Below, piece after piece: positions 1 to 6,060 of a stretch of 13,062 bases of DNA. The notes beneath the pieces are model-generated. The model saw only the letters and a program-made list of their open reading frames with translations. It was not told the DNA's origin and searched no databases. Source of the stretch: an uncultured Eubacteriales bacterium (GTDB lineage Bacteria; Bacillota; Clostridia; Oscillospirales; Oscillospiraceae); NCBI GenBank assembly GCA_905201305.1, contig CAJKNS010000047.1, positions 1-13,062 of the forward strand, in the 5' to 3' direction. The position numbers were made by a program, and so were the translations under genes. Each line of letters starts with the position of its first letter. The stretch's first letter is position 1.

Positions 1-168
1 ATCGACTCCGACCTGCGGCTGGCTATGACCGGCACCATCCGTCAGTACATGGCGGAGCATCCTGCCGATTTCGATCCCCGCCAGTATCTGAAACCCGCCC
101 GTGCCAACATCAAAAAGCTGGTGATGCACAAGATCACCGACGTACTGGGCTGCGACAACAAGATTTAA
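1..168 (+). CDS. fba: Class II fructose-bisphosphate aldolase, C-terminal 55 residues (5' end outside window)
   Basis: The reading frame is open from base 1 and ends at TAA 166-168. It begins IDSDLRLAMTGTIR and ends NVLGC-like (TDVLGCDNKI). This matches the C-terminus of the long zinc-dependent class II aldolases, where an N-[IV]-D-[ST]-D-hydrophobic segment near the active site is followed by a tail of the type HP..FDPR.YL.PAR..., with a final K.VLG. The enzyme interconverts fructose 1,6-bisphosphate with glyceraldehyde 3-phosphate and dihydroxyacetone phosphate in glycolysis and gluconeogenesis, in the cytoplasm. Only the tail is present, so catalytic zinc ligands cannot be checked. A strong terminator follows 8 bases after the stop. 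The neighbouring blaI/blaR1-like pair converges on this gene and is unrelated in function. Confidence 0.9.
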   Translation: MDSDLRLAMTGTIRQYMAEHPADFDPRQYLKPARANIKKLVMHKITDVLGCDNKI

Positions 169-176
169 TTGCACAA

Positions 177-216
177 AAAGAGCCTGTGAAGCGGTATTCC
201 GTTTCACAGGCTCTTT
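177..216. terminator. Bidirectional rho-independent terminator between fba and the blaR1-like gene
   Basis: AAAGAGCCTGTGAA (177-190) pairs perfectly with TTCACAGGCTCTTT (203-216). The inside continues as CGG 192-194 with CCG 199-201 around a TATT loop. The A-run at 175-179 gives a T-run when read on the minus strand, and CTCTTTGTCATT gives a T-rich tail on the plus strand. It lies between two converging genes and ends one base before the stop codon of the blaR1-like gene, so it probably ends both transcripts. Confidence 0.9.
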
Positions 217-217
217 G

Positions 218-1741
218 TCATTGCTTCACACTTTTTATGCCGCCCTCTGCTGTCAGCGTTACATTCCAGATTCCCAATGAACCTTCTTCGCCGCTTTCCA
301 ATGCTGCCTGGAGCTCATTCTGCGATATGATCAGGAAATCAAGGGTCACATCGCCATAGTTGCCCAGCGGGAAGCAGTAATCTCCGTTGCTCAGAACTTC
401 CACCGGTACTGCCGTATTCTCGTCCAACACATAACCCGGAATTCCGGGGAGCGCCGATGCATCTGAGATCCCCAGCGTAGGAAAGAGGATGTTTGCCAGC
501 TCCACTACCTGTTCCGGCGTGAAGGTTGCGTGCGCAGTGTCCTCGTCCATGGCATCATAGTCCATAAATACATTGGATGCATAGTAGCTGGTCACCCTCC
601 AGAAATAGTCGTGGTCCTCCGGATCAAATTGCATGCCATCCATCCACTGGCACATAATATGCGCCATTATCGCCTGTTCCTGGCTGTTGGAAAGTGTCAC
701 CGGACGGTCCCAACTTTCCTCTGCGCCGCTCTCAGCACTCTGTGCCGGTGCATTCAGTTTTTCTGCGCTTGCCGTCGTATCCGGCTTCATGGAATCGGTC
801 AAGGTACATGCAGAAATCAGCAGGCACAGCACAATCGCCAGAATGGTCCTTGTGATTTTGGGCTTATGGTAAGCGGAAATGCCATAGATTCTCGATTTCA
901 GTCCTCCGCCGCCAAACGCCGTGGTTCCAACGTGAATTTTTTGTCTCATGGATGCCTCCTCATAAAGCAGTGCTGCATAAACAGCAGGGGAGACGCTTTC
1001 GCAGCTCAGCACCCGCTGATCGCAAGCCTTTTCACAATCCCGCTGTGCCCAGAAAAAGCACAGCCACACCACCGGGTTGAACCAATACAGACAGCACAGC
1101 ATCCGCCACCATGCCGCAATCCAAAGGTCCCCGGAACGGTAATGCATCAATTCATGAGTGATCGCAGCCTTCAATCGCTGCCCAGTCAGCTCCCGAGGTA
1201 AAATTAGCGTCGGACGCAGCAGCCCGCCAATCATCGCCCGATCTCCATAGCGCAGGGTGATGGTTCTGCGGATTCCAAGCTGCTGCCGGATGGCTTCATA
1301 GCGATTTTGCACGCCAGCGGACTGAATTGGCTCCATGGAACGAAGCCGCCGGGCTGTCTGTATGGTCATGATTCCATAGGCGCTGCCGCAGACCAGCACG
1401 CCTGCAATCCATAGGGCAAATACAATTTGTCTGGATGTAGGACGCTGACTGGTTGGTGCCGCAGTGATCGCCGATGTCATTTCGTGTTCTGCCGCCGGAT
1501 TCTGGGCAGACTGCCGGGAAATTGGAGCCGCTGCGGTTACCGGTGCGGATGTATTCGCAAGGGTCATCACACTCAGCGGGCTTTCCGGCAGCACCGGCAG
1601 CATCAATCGAACCAAGAGCAGCAGCCAGAGCAGATATTTACTCTTGGCAGACAGGTGCTTCCGGAACAGTAGCCGCAGAGAAATGATTGCCCCGGCTGTG
1701 ATCCAGGAGCCGACGGTAATACGCCAAAGGAGCTCAATCAT
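218..1741 (-). CDS. BlaR1/MecR1-family membrane metalloprotease (peptidase M56) with a non-beta-lactam C-terminal domain
   Basis: This 507-residue protein starts at ATG 1741, not at the upstream in-frame ATG at 1855. A GGAGGG ribosome-binding site lies 5' of 1741, and the start overlaps the stop of the blaI-like gene by 8 bases (ATGATTGA), typical of translational coupling. Membrane segments lie near residues 5-25, 35-52, 105-126 and 213-232. The zinc protease motif HELMH is at 196-200, with a downstream CEKACDQRVL segment (from 236) supplying the probable third ligand. Known relatives sense an external signal and, through the cytoplasmic protease, lead to inactivation of their BlaI partner. 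A fifth hydrophobic stretch (about 298-311) ends ISAC with Cys312, resembling a lipobox. The remaining roughly 195 residues are acidic and soluble, with no SxxK or KTG-type beta-lactamase motifs that I can see. The family call is firm; the signal is unknown. Confidence 0.85.
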   Translation of the reverse strand: MIELLWRITVGSWITAGAIISLRLLFRKHLSAKSKYLLWLLLLVRLMLPVLPESPLSVMTLANTSAPVTAAAPISRQSAQNPAAEHEMTSAITAAPTSQRPTSRQIVFALWIAGVLVCGSAYGIMTIQTARRLRSMEPIQSAGVQNRYEAIRQQLGIRRTITLRYGDRAMIGGLLRPTLILPRELTGQRLKAAITHELMHYRSGDLWIAAWWRMLCCLYWFNPVVWLCFFWAQRDCEKACDQRVLSCESVSPAVYAALLYEEASMRQKIHVGTTAFGGGGLKSRIYGISAYHKPKITRTILAIVLCLLISACTLTDSMKPDTTASAEKLNAPAQSAESGAEESWDRPVTLSNSQEQAIMAHIMCQWMDGMQFDPEDHDYFWRVTSYYASNVFMDYDAMDEDTAHATFTPEQVVELANILFPTLGISDASALPGIPGYVLDENTAVPVEVLSNGDYCFPLGNYGDVTLDFLIISQNELQAALESGEEGSLGIWNVTLTAEGGIKSVKQ

Positions 1742-2117
1742 GGGGTTCCCGTCCCTCCATCGCCCGGAGCATTGACTCAATCTCCTGACAATCCTGCTCC
1801 GACAGCTTGCCTTGGGCACTGAGGGCTGCAAACAAGCGGGCAGGGGAGCCGTCAAAAATTCGTTTCAAAAAATGCTCCGTTTCCTGCATCACGCACTCTT
1901 CCTCCTGCGCCAGCGGGCTGTAAAGGTAATTTCGCCCCTGTTTTTCCGCCTTGACCGCGCCCTTCTCCACCAGCCGCACCAGCAGCGTCCGGACGGTGTT
2001 GCCGTTCCAGCTGTTTTCCGGACCAACCTTTTTGGTCAGTTCCCCCAGCGGCAGGGGAGAATGATCCCATAGCACCTGCATGACTTTCCATTCCGACTCC
2101 GATATGCTGTAGTTCAT
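1734..2117 (-). CDS. BlaI/MecI/CopY-family winged-helix transcriptional repressor
   Basis: This is a 127-residue protein. I start it at ATG 2117 because AGGAGT (2125-2130) sits 7 bases upstream. The GTG at 2126, which would add three residues, overlaps that ribosome-binding site and cannot be used with it. The N-terminal winged helix follows the family pattern: ISESEWKVMQVLWDHSPLPL, then a recognition helix NGNTVRTLLVRLVEKGAV and a wing KAEKQGRNYLYSPL. The C-terminal helices (from about residue 75) match the dimerisation part. Relatives bind as dimers to TACAnnTGTA-like operators and are removed when the partner membrane protease is activated. The overlapping downstream M56 gene and the boxes in its own promoter suggest autoregulation. 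Targets outside this pair are not visible here. Confidence 0.9.
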   Translation of the reverse strand: MNYSISESEWKVMQVLWDHSPLPLGELTKKVGPENSWNGNTVRTLLVRLVEKGAVKAEKQGRNYLYSPLAQEEECVMQETEHFLKRIFDGSPARLFAALSAQGKLSEQDCQEIESMLRAMEGREPHD

Positions 2118-2137
2118 GGTATCCACTCCTTCGCACT

Positions 2138-2192
2138 ATCATAACATTTGTAGTGATGAATTCATCATAACAGTTGTAACGATAAATGTCAA
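2138..2192 (-). promoter_or_regulatory. Promoter of the blaI/blaR1-like operon with two BlaI-like operator boxes
   Basis: On the minus strand, TTGACA (2187-2192) and TATGAT (2164-2169) are spaced by exactly 17 bases. Two near-identical 15-mers lie 26 bp apart in direct orientation: TACAACTGTTATGAT (2164-2178) covering the spacer and -10, and TACAAATGTTATGAT (2138-2152) just downstream of the expected start point. Both contain TACAnnTGT, which resembles the TACAnnTGTA site of the BlaI/MecI/CopY family. A perfect 14-bp palindrome TGATGAATTCATCA (2154-2167) lies between and partly overlaps the -10. Repression by the BlaI-like protein is inferred. Confidence 0.75.
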
Positions 2193-2232
2193 TACGGATT
2201 TTGTCATTTTAATAGAAAAGAAGTTTTTATAA

Positions 2233-2277
2233 AAAAGTCCGAGTATCACAGTATTTTCTGGTGATATCCGGACTTTT
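2233..2277 (-). terminator. Rho-independent terminator of the XerC-type recombinase gene
   Basis: AAAAGTCCG (2233-2241) pairs with CGGACTTTT (2269-2277), and TATCAC (2244-2249) with GTGATA (2261-2266). The loop is about 11 bases. Read on the minus strand, the stem is followed by TTTTTTATAAAAA. It begins about 10 bases past the recombinase stop codon and ends before the blaI promoter. Confidence 0.85.
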
Positions 2278-2286
2278 CCTATGAAT

Positions 2287-3315
2287 TTATTCATCTTTTC
2301 GCTGAAACTTGGAAATTGGATTTGCTTCCGCAGCAATTTTCAGCTCGGTATTTTCAATGTGGGTATAGATTTCGGTGGTGTTCAGGTGCTCATGACCCAG
2401 CACCTCCTGAACGGTTTTCACATCCACGCCGCGGGAAAGCATCAATGTTGCCGCCGTGTGCCGCAGCTTATGCGCCGAATACTGGGTGGGGTCCAGACCA
2501 GCGTCCAAAATGTGCTTCTTTACCAGCCGATGAATGGCGTTGGTGGACATGCGGCTGTCGGTGGCAGCCCCGTCTTTTGTCTTTTTCTGGGACAAGAACA
2601 GGGGACGGCGCACATCCTCCTGAATGGCAGGGGGGAGCGTGGCATTATACGCTGCAATGGCTTCCTGGCAGGCTTCTCCCATGTAAACTGTGCGTTCTTT
2701 GTTGCCTTTGCCTAAAACGCGCAGACGATCATTGTGAATATCGCCATAATTCAGCCCTGCCAGCTCGGAAATTCGAAGTCCGCAGTTCAGAAATACCATT
2801 AAAATCGCAAAATCCCGCTCTGCATTGCGCCCTTTTACATTGGACAAAAGCTCCTGGGCTTCGTCCAGGGTCAGATACTTTGGCAGTGCGCGGCGGAGCT
2901 TTGGAAACTCGATATCCGCCGCAGGATTTTCCGCCAGCTGCTTGGTGCTGACGGTCAGATACTTGAAAAAGGATTTGATGGCGGAAAGCTTCCGCGCCCG
3001 GGCGGCATTTTCCACGCCTTTGCCCGGATGCTGGGTTTCCGTGTGATAAACCCGGTCATTGCCCAGATAGACGAAGAACTCATAGATCTCCGTGGGGGTG
3101 ATCCGGGAAACGAAGTTCAAATCCACGTCCTGGATGGAAACCTGATTCAGGTCGTAGTCATAGGGCAGCCGATCATCCCGGAAAACAATCAGGAACCGGA
3201 AAAACATCCGAAGGTCCAGATAGTATTCGGAGATCGTGCGCCGGGACTGACCCTTGATGGTTTCGTGATAGGTTAAAAACTCCCGGAGAATCCGGGGGCA
3301 GTCTGACATGTCCAT
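2287..3315 (-). CDS. XerC-type tyrosine recombinase
   Basis: This 342-residue protein starts at ATG 3315, with GGAGG (3321-3325) 5 bases upstream. A second ATG at 3309 is a less likely start. An N-terminal SAM-like DNA-binding domain (about residues 8-135) carries a longer than usual loop (about 47-70). The catalytic domain has all expected residues: Arg181 in GLRISELAGL, Lys203 in GKGNKER, His282 and Arg285 in HKLRH, His308 in LGHEHLNTTEIYTH and the nucleophile Tyr317. It should cut and rejoin DNA at a short two-armed site. It is intact and its codon use looks like that of the surrounding GC-rich genes, so it may be a resident XerC-like protein rather than an element integrase. There is no obvious promoter in the 38 bases before it, so it may be read through from the DUF2726 gene. 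Its target site was not found. Confidence 0.88.
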   Translation of the reverse strand: MDMSDCPRILREFLTYHETIKGQSRRTISEYYLDLRMFFRFLIVFRDDRLPYDYDLNQVSIQDVDLNFVSRITPTEIYEFFVYLGNDRVYHTETQHPGKGVENAARARKLSAIKSFFKYLTVSTKQLAENPAADIEFPKLRRALPKYLTLDEAQELLSNVKGRNAERDFAILMVFLNCGLRISELAGLNYGDIHNDRLRVLGKGNKERTVYMGEACQEAIAAYNATLPPAIQEDVRRPLFLSQKKTKDGAATDSRMSTNAIHRLVKKHILDAGLDPTQYSAHKLRHTAATLMLSRGVDVKTVQEVLGHEHLNTTEIYTHIENTELKIAAEANPISKFQRKDE

Positions 3316-3353
3316 AAAGCCCTCCGTGCGTACTTCTGGAATACTATGGCTCC

Positions 3354-3872
3354 TTACTTTTCTACATTCTCCACAGGTGTTAATTCTTTTCTTAATCTAT
3401 CTCTGAGTTCAGCTTCTTTTGTTTTAGTAGTTATATGCAACACTTTAATTCCAATTGCATTAAAAATATCATCGTTCTCTTGATCTCTAGTTTTTCTTTG
3501 CTGCTGCTCATGGCTTGTATCATCAATTTCAATTCCAAAGGCAGGGGTTAACGTGTCTCTTTTACATACAAGGAAATCAATATGTCTTTGCGCTATATGT
3601 CCAAAGTATTTCATATAGTTATTTCCTTTTTTTACGCCTACAAAATCTTTAATTCCAACTTTGGGGGCTACCATATATTCTTCTGGTAATTCATCTTTGA
3701 TGATAACATACATCCATTTTTCAACTGGTGTCACAATACTATTCTTCAAATAATAACGATTTAAGTCATAGCGTTCTTCTGATTCTACATTTCTTTTTTT
3801 ATTGGGCATTAACTGAGTTATGACTAATACAATTACTCCAATCGCAACTATAATCAGAATTAGCTTTCCCAT
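3354..3872 (-). CDS. Membrane-anchored DUF2726-domain protein (possible PD-(D/E)XK nuclease fold)
   Basis: This 172-residue protein starts at ATG 3872, with AAGGAG (3881-3886) 8 bases upstream. Residues 4-21 form one hydrophobic helix (LILIIVAIGVIVLVITQL), followed by a basic linker, which suggests a cytoplasmic domain tethered to the membrane. Residues 46-150 fit DUF2726: TPVEKWMYVII, a central PKVGIKDF, HIDFLVC with Asp99, EIDDTSHE with Glu115, Asp117 and Asp118, and a final KVLHI strand. The acidic D...ExDD pattern resembles the core of restriction-endonuclease-like folds, but nuclease activity is an inference. The gene is clearly AT-rich compared with both neighbours and ends 38 bases before the recombinase start, pointing to recent acquisition. 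Its role is unknown. Confidence 0.75.
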   Translation of the reverse strand: MGKLILIIVAIGVIVLVITQLMPNKKRNVESEERYDLNRYYLKNSIVTPVEKWMYVIIKDELPEEYMVAPKVGIKDFVGVKKGNNYMKYFGHIAQRHIDFLVCKRDTLTPAFGIEIDDTSHEQQQRKTRDQENDDIFNAIGIKVLHITTKTKEAELRDRLRKELTPVENVEK

Positions 3873-3907
3873 TCTTTTTTCTCCTTATTAGTGTTACTAT
3901 TATTTGC

Positions 3908-3949
3908 ATATAAAACGCAACAAAATTTTTATTTTGTTGCGTTTTATAT
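3908..3949. terminator. Perfect 19-bp inverted repeat, probable bidirectional terminator between the HAD and DUF2726 genes
   Basis: ATATAAAACGCAACAAAAT (3908-3926) and ATTTTGTTGCGTTTTATAT (3931-3949) are perfect inverse copies separated by TTTT. The ACGCAAC core flanked by paired A and T tracts fits a terminator working in both directions, about 22 bases past the HAD stop codon. It also sits where the DUF2726 promoter should be, so an operator, or an end of an inserted segment, is possible. Confidence 0.65.
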
Positions 3950-3971
3950 ATCTTCCTCCCCAAGTTCTCTT

Positions 3972-4601
3972 TTACAAGAATATCTCTTTCAGCTCCGCAA
4001 ACGTCTCCACCTTTGCAGCATACTCCGTGACCGTGCCGAACCCATACGCCGCAAAGACAAACGGAATTCCCGCGTCCAATGCCGCTTTCCGATCTCCCTG
4101 GGTGTCGCCCACATAGACCGGATGCTGAAAACTGTTCCGGGCAATGATTTCCCGGTTATTCTCGCCTTTGCTCCGTCCGGTATCGCCAAAGCTCAAATGG
4201 TCACAGAAATACGGTTCCAAATGATGCGCTTCCAGAAACGCCTCAATATAGCCCTTCTGACAATTGGAAACGATACAGAGCTTATGCCGCCCGCTCAGCG
4301 CCTTCAGGGTTTCCTCCACGTCGGGATAAAGGATTCCACCGTGGACCCGGAGATACGCATTCTCCAGCTCCATGCATTCGTCCATATATGCCATTTGCTG
4401 AGAAAACGGATAGCCCGGAAACAGCTTCTTCGCAATCTCGTCCATCTGCATGCCCATGACGCTTTCCTGCTCCTGCCGGGTAATGGCTGGACGAAACCAA
4501 TTGTGCCGTGCAATCACCTGATTCCAGGTTTTGAGAATTCCGTCCACCGAATCCCACAGCGTTCCGTCCAAGTCAAACAGGATTCCATCACATCGAATCA
4601 T
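3972..4601 (-). CDS. HAD-superfamily hydrolase, subfamily IA (phosphoglycolate-phosphatase-like)
   Basis: This 209-residue protein starts at ATG 4601, with GGAGG (4608-4612) 6 bases upstream. The four HAD motifs are in order: DLDGTL with nucleophile Asp10 and acid/base Asp12, SN at 112-113, Lys145, and GDTQGD (165-170) with metal-binding acids Asp166 and Asp170. An alpha-helical cap lies at about residues 16-85, as in the Gph/beta-phosphoglucomutase-like class. It should hydrolyse a small phosphate ester in the cytoplasm. The substrate cannot be read from the sequence; phosphoglycolate, a nucleotide or a sugar phosphate are all possible. The start lies 12 bases after the stop of the DUF624 gene, so the two are very likely co-transcribed. 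A strong hairpin ends the unit. Confidence 0.88.
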   Translation of the reverse strand: MIRCDGILFDLDGTLWDSVDGILKTWNQVIARHNWFRPAITRQEQESVMGMQMDEIAKKLFPGYPFSQQMAYMDECMELENAYLRVHGGILYPDVEETLKALSGRHKLCIVSNCQKGYIEAFLEAHHLEPYFCDHLSFGDTGRSKGENNREIIARNSFQHPVYVGDTQGDRKAALDAGIPFVFAAYGFGTVTEYAAKVETFAELKEIFL

Positions 4602-4613
4602 TGGTTTCCTCCA

Positions 4614-5903
4614 TTAAAACAGGCTGGTATCCCGAATGGCAGGGATTTCCGCCTTTTCCACGGGCTTCTCCCCTGCTGCGTCCTGATTGTCGCCATGCTC
4701 GTCATCACCGCTGTGATTTCCTGTCTCCTGCGCCTTCTGCAGCTCCTCAATGGGCTTTACCAGGTACTTGTCCACCAAGGGATAGCAGGCGCTAATGGAC
4801 AAAAAGCCCGTAAAGCTATACAGGAACATGCCCAGCAGTACAATCTCCAGGAACGGATGCACCGCCATAATCAGCACATAGGAAATCACCCACAGCAGCA
4901 GATTGGCAAGTCCGCTGAAGAAGTTCCGGAAAATACCGATAAACGCCAGCAGCCATGCATTGGTAATCAGGGATTTCAGGTTCAGCTTCACCGTTACGAT
5001 CATCAGGTAGATATACTTTCGCATGAACACATAGAACATGCCCACCAGCAGCGTAACGTATTTGCACACCTTCATCACCGTCATCAAATCTCCTGTGGGA
5101 CGGAAGGTCAGATTGAACACCACCAGCGCCGCAACAATGCAGTCCACCACGCCGAAGAACATGCCCTGTTTCCAGTTTTCCTTTGCCTTATCCCAGATAT
5201 CGCTGAGCCAGGAGTGGCTTTCCCGGGAATAATTCCGCAGCACATAGGTGACGCCGCACTTGGCAGGACCGTAGCACAGCACCGACACAATCAGCAGAAT
5301 CACCTGAACGGGCATGGGCACATACTGATAATAGAGCATTGCCAGGTACAAAAGCGGCGTAAACAGGCTCATAAGACCGTCGCCGCCGGACAGCTTTGCC
5401 TCGTGGACGGTTTCCAGCGGTCCGGTGCCCTCGAAAGTCACATAGTCGTTCTTGTAGTTCACCAGCTCATCCACCGTGGAAACGCCCTCCAGCGTAAACC
5501 AGGTGTCGATGGTGTTGTTGGAATCCTTGGCTGCCTCTCCCCTGTCGGTATACAGCTTGACGGTAAACGTGCCGTTTTTATCCGGCGTGACATCTAAGGT
5601 GTAGTCGTTGCCGCTGGCGCCGGGATCCTTTGCCGTTACAGTCATGGTTCCGTCGGTATAGGACGCATAGCTTCCGGTATAGCCCAGGCGCTGGAACGTG
5701 GTATACATGGTGTCATAGACCTCGGTATACACTGCCAGCAGAATGGGCAGCAGCACCAGAAGATAGATAAAGTTGACCTCAATAAACCGCCAGAATTTCC
5801 GTCCATACAGCTCAAAAAAGTGGAAAAATGCGTTTTTCTGCGGTGCATCCTTTTCCACGCCTTTTCCCGGCTTATAGTAGCGTTTATTTGAAAATAATCC
5901 CAT
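4614..5903 (-). CDS. DUF624 (YesL-type) membrane protein with a large extracytoplasmic insert
   Basis: This 429-residue protein starts at ATG 5903, with AAGGAG (5911-5916) 7 bases upstream. A basic N-terminus (NKRYYKPGKG) precedes the first membrane helix (about 44-60). Residues about 65-177 are hydrophilic and should lie outside the membrane. Further helices follow near 178-212, 248-265, 280-300 and 316-370. The DUF624 core is recognisable as PAKCGVTYVLRNYSRES, then WLSDIWDKAKENWKQG (about 213-247). An acidic, probably disordered tail follows residue 387. DUF624 proteins are often near sugar-uptake genes, but no function is established. The insert is unusual for the family: TMTVTAKDPGASGNDYTL, NGTFTVKLYTDRGE, TVDELVNYKNDYVTFEGTG and LSGGDG recall phage tail-sheath proteins. 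The gene has its own promoter, and the HAD gene follows in the same unit. Confidence 0.8.
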   Translation of the reverse strand: MGLFSNKRYYKPGKGVEKDAPQKNAFFHFFELYGRKFWRFIEVNFIYLLVLLPILLAVYTEVYDTMYTTFQRLGYTGSYASYTDGTMTVTAKDPGASGNDYTLDVTPDKNGTFTVKLYTDRGEAAKDSNNTIDTWFTLEGVSTVDELVNYKNDYVTFEGTGPLETVHEAKLSGGDGLMSLFTPLLYLAMLYYQYVPMPVQVILLIVSVLCYGPAKCGVTYVLRNYSRESHSWLSDIWDKAKENWKQGMFFGVVDCIVAALVVFNLTFRPTGDLMTVMKVCKYVTLLVGMFYVFMRKYIYLMIVTVKLNLKSLITNAWLLAFIGIFRNFFSGLANLLLWVISYVLIMAVHPFLEIVLLGMFLYSFTGFLSISACYPLVDKYLVKPIEELQKAQETGNHSGDDEHGDNQDAAGEKPVEKAEIPAIRDTSLF

Positions 5904-5937
5904 AGGGAATCTCCTTTGCAGCGTATTCTATTTTGTA

Positions 5938-5966
5938 ATTATAACATTCGTTCCCGGTTCCCGCAA
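5938..5966 (-). promoter_or_regulatory. Sigma-A-like promoter of the DUF624-HAD operon
   Basis: On the minus strand TTGCGG (5961-5966) and TATAAT (5938-5943) are separated by 17 bases. This places the start point about 28 bases before the DUF624 ATG. The preceding xerD terminator (6022-6051) supports an independent unit. Confidence 0.75.
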
Positions 5967-6021
5967 GTATTGATTTGTCCATTTTGACCAATATTCCGCC
6001 AGAGAACCCATCAATTTGCGC

Positions 6022-6051
6022 AAAAAGTCCGCCGGAAGCTCCGACGGACTT
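6022..6051 (-). terminator. Rho-independent terminator of xerD
   Basis: AAGTCCG (6025-6031) pairs with CGGACTT (6045-6051), and CGG (6033-6035) with CCG (6041-6043), with one C/A mismatch and a 5-base loop. On the minus strand the stem is followed by five T. It starts 10 bases past the xerD stop codon. Confidence 0.9.
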
Positions 6052-6060
6052 ATATATGTA

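Noticed and set aside
1742..1855. N-terminal extension of the blaR1-like gene to an ATG at 1855
   Set aside because: The extra 38 residues would overlap deep into the blaI-like gene, are not hydrophobic or family-like, and lack a ribosome-binding site, while ATG 1741 has one and overlaps by the usual few bases.
2139..2336. 65-codon minus-strand frame between the recombinase and blaI genes
   Set aside because: It spans a terminator and the blaI promoter/operator, has low-complexity AT-rich content and no ribosome-binding site.
3891..5597. Long open frame (568 codons) on the plus strand
   Set aside because: It lies exactly opposite the HAD and DUF624 genes, which have clear motifs, ribosome-binding sites and a promoter. 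The plus-strand translation is rich in His and Gln with no recognisable domain and starts inside the 19-bp inverted repeat region.
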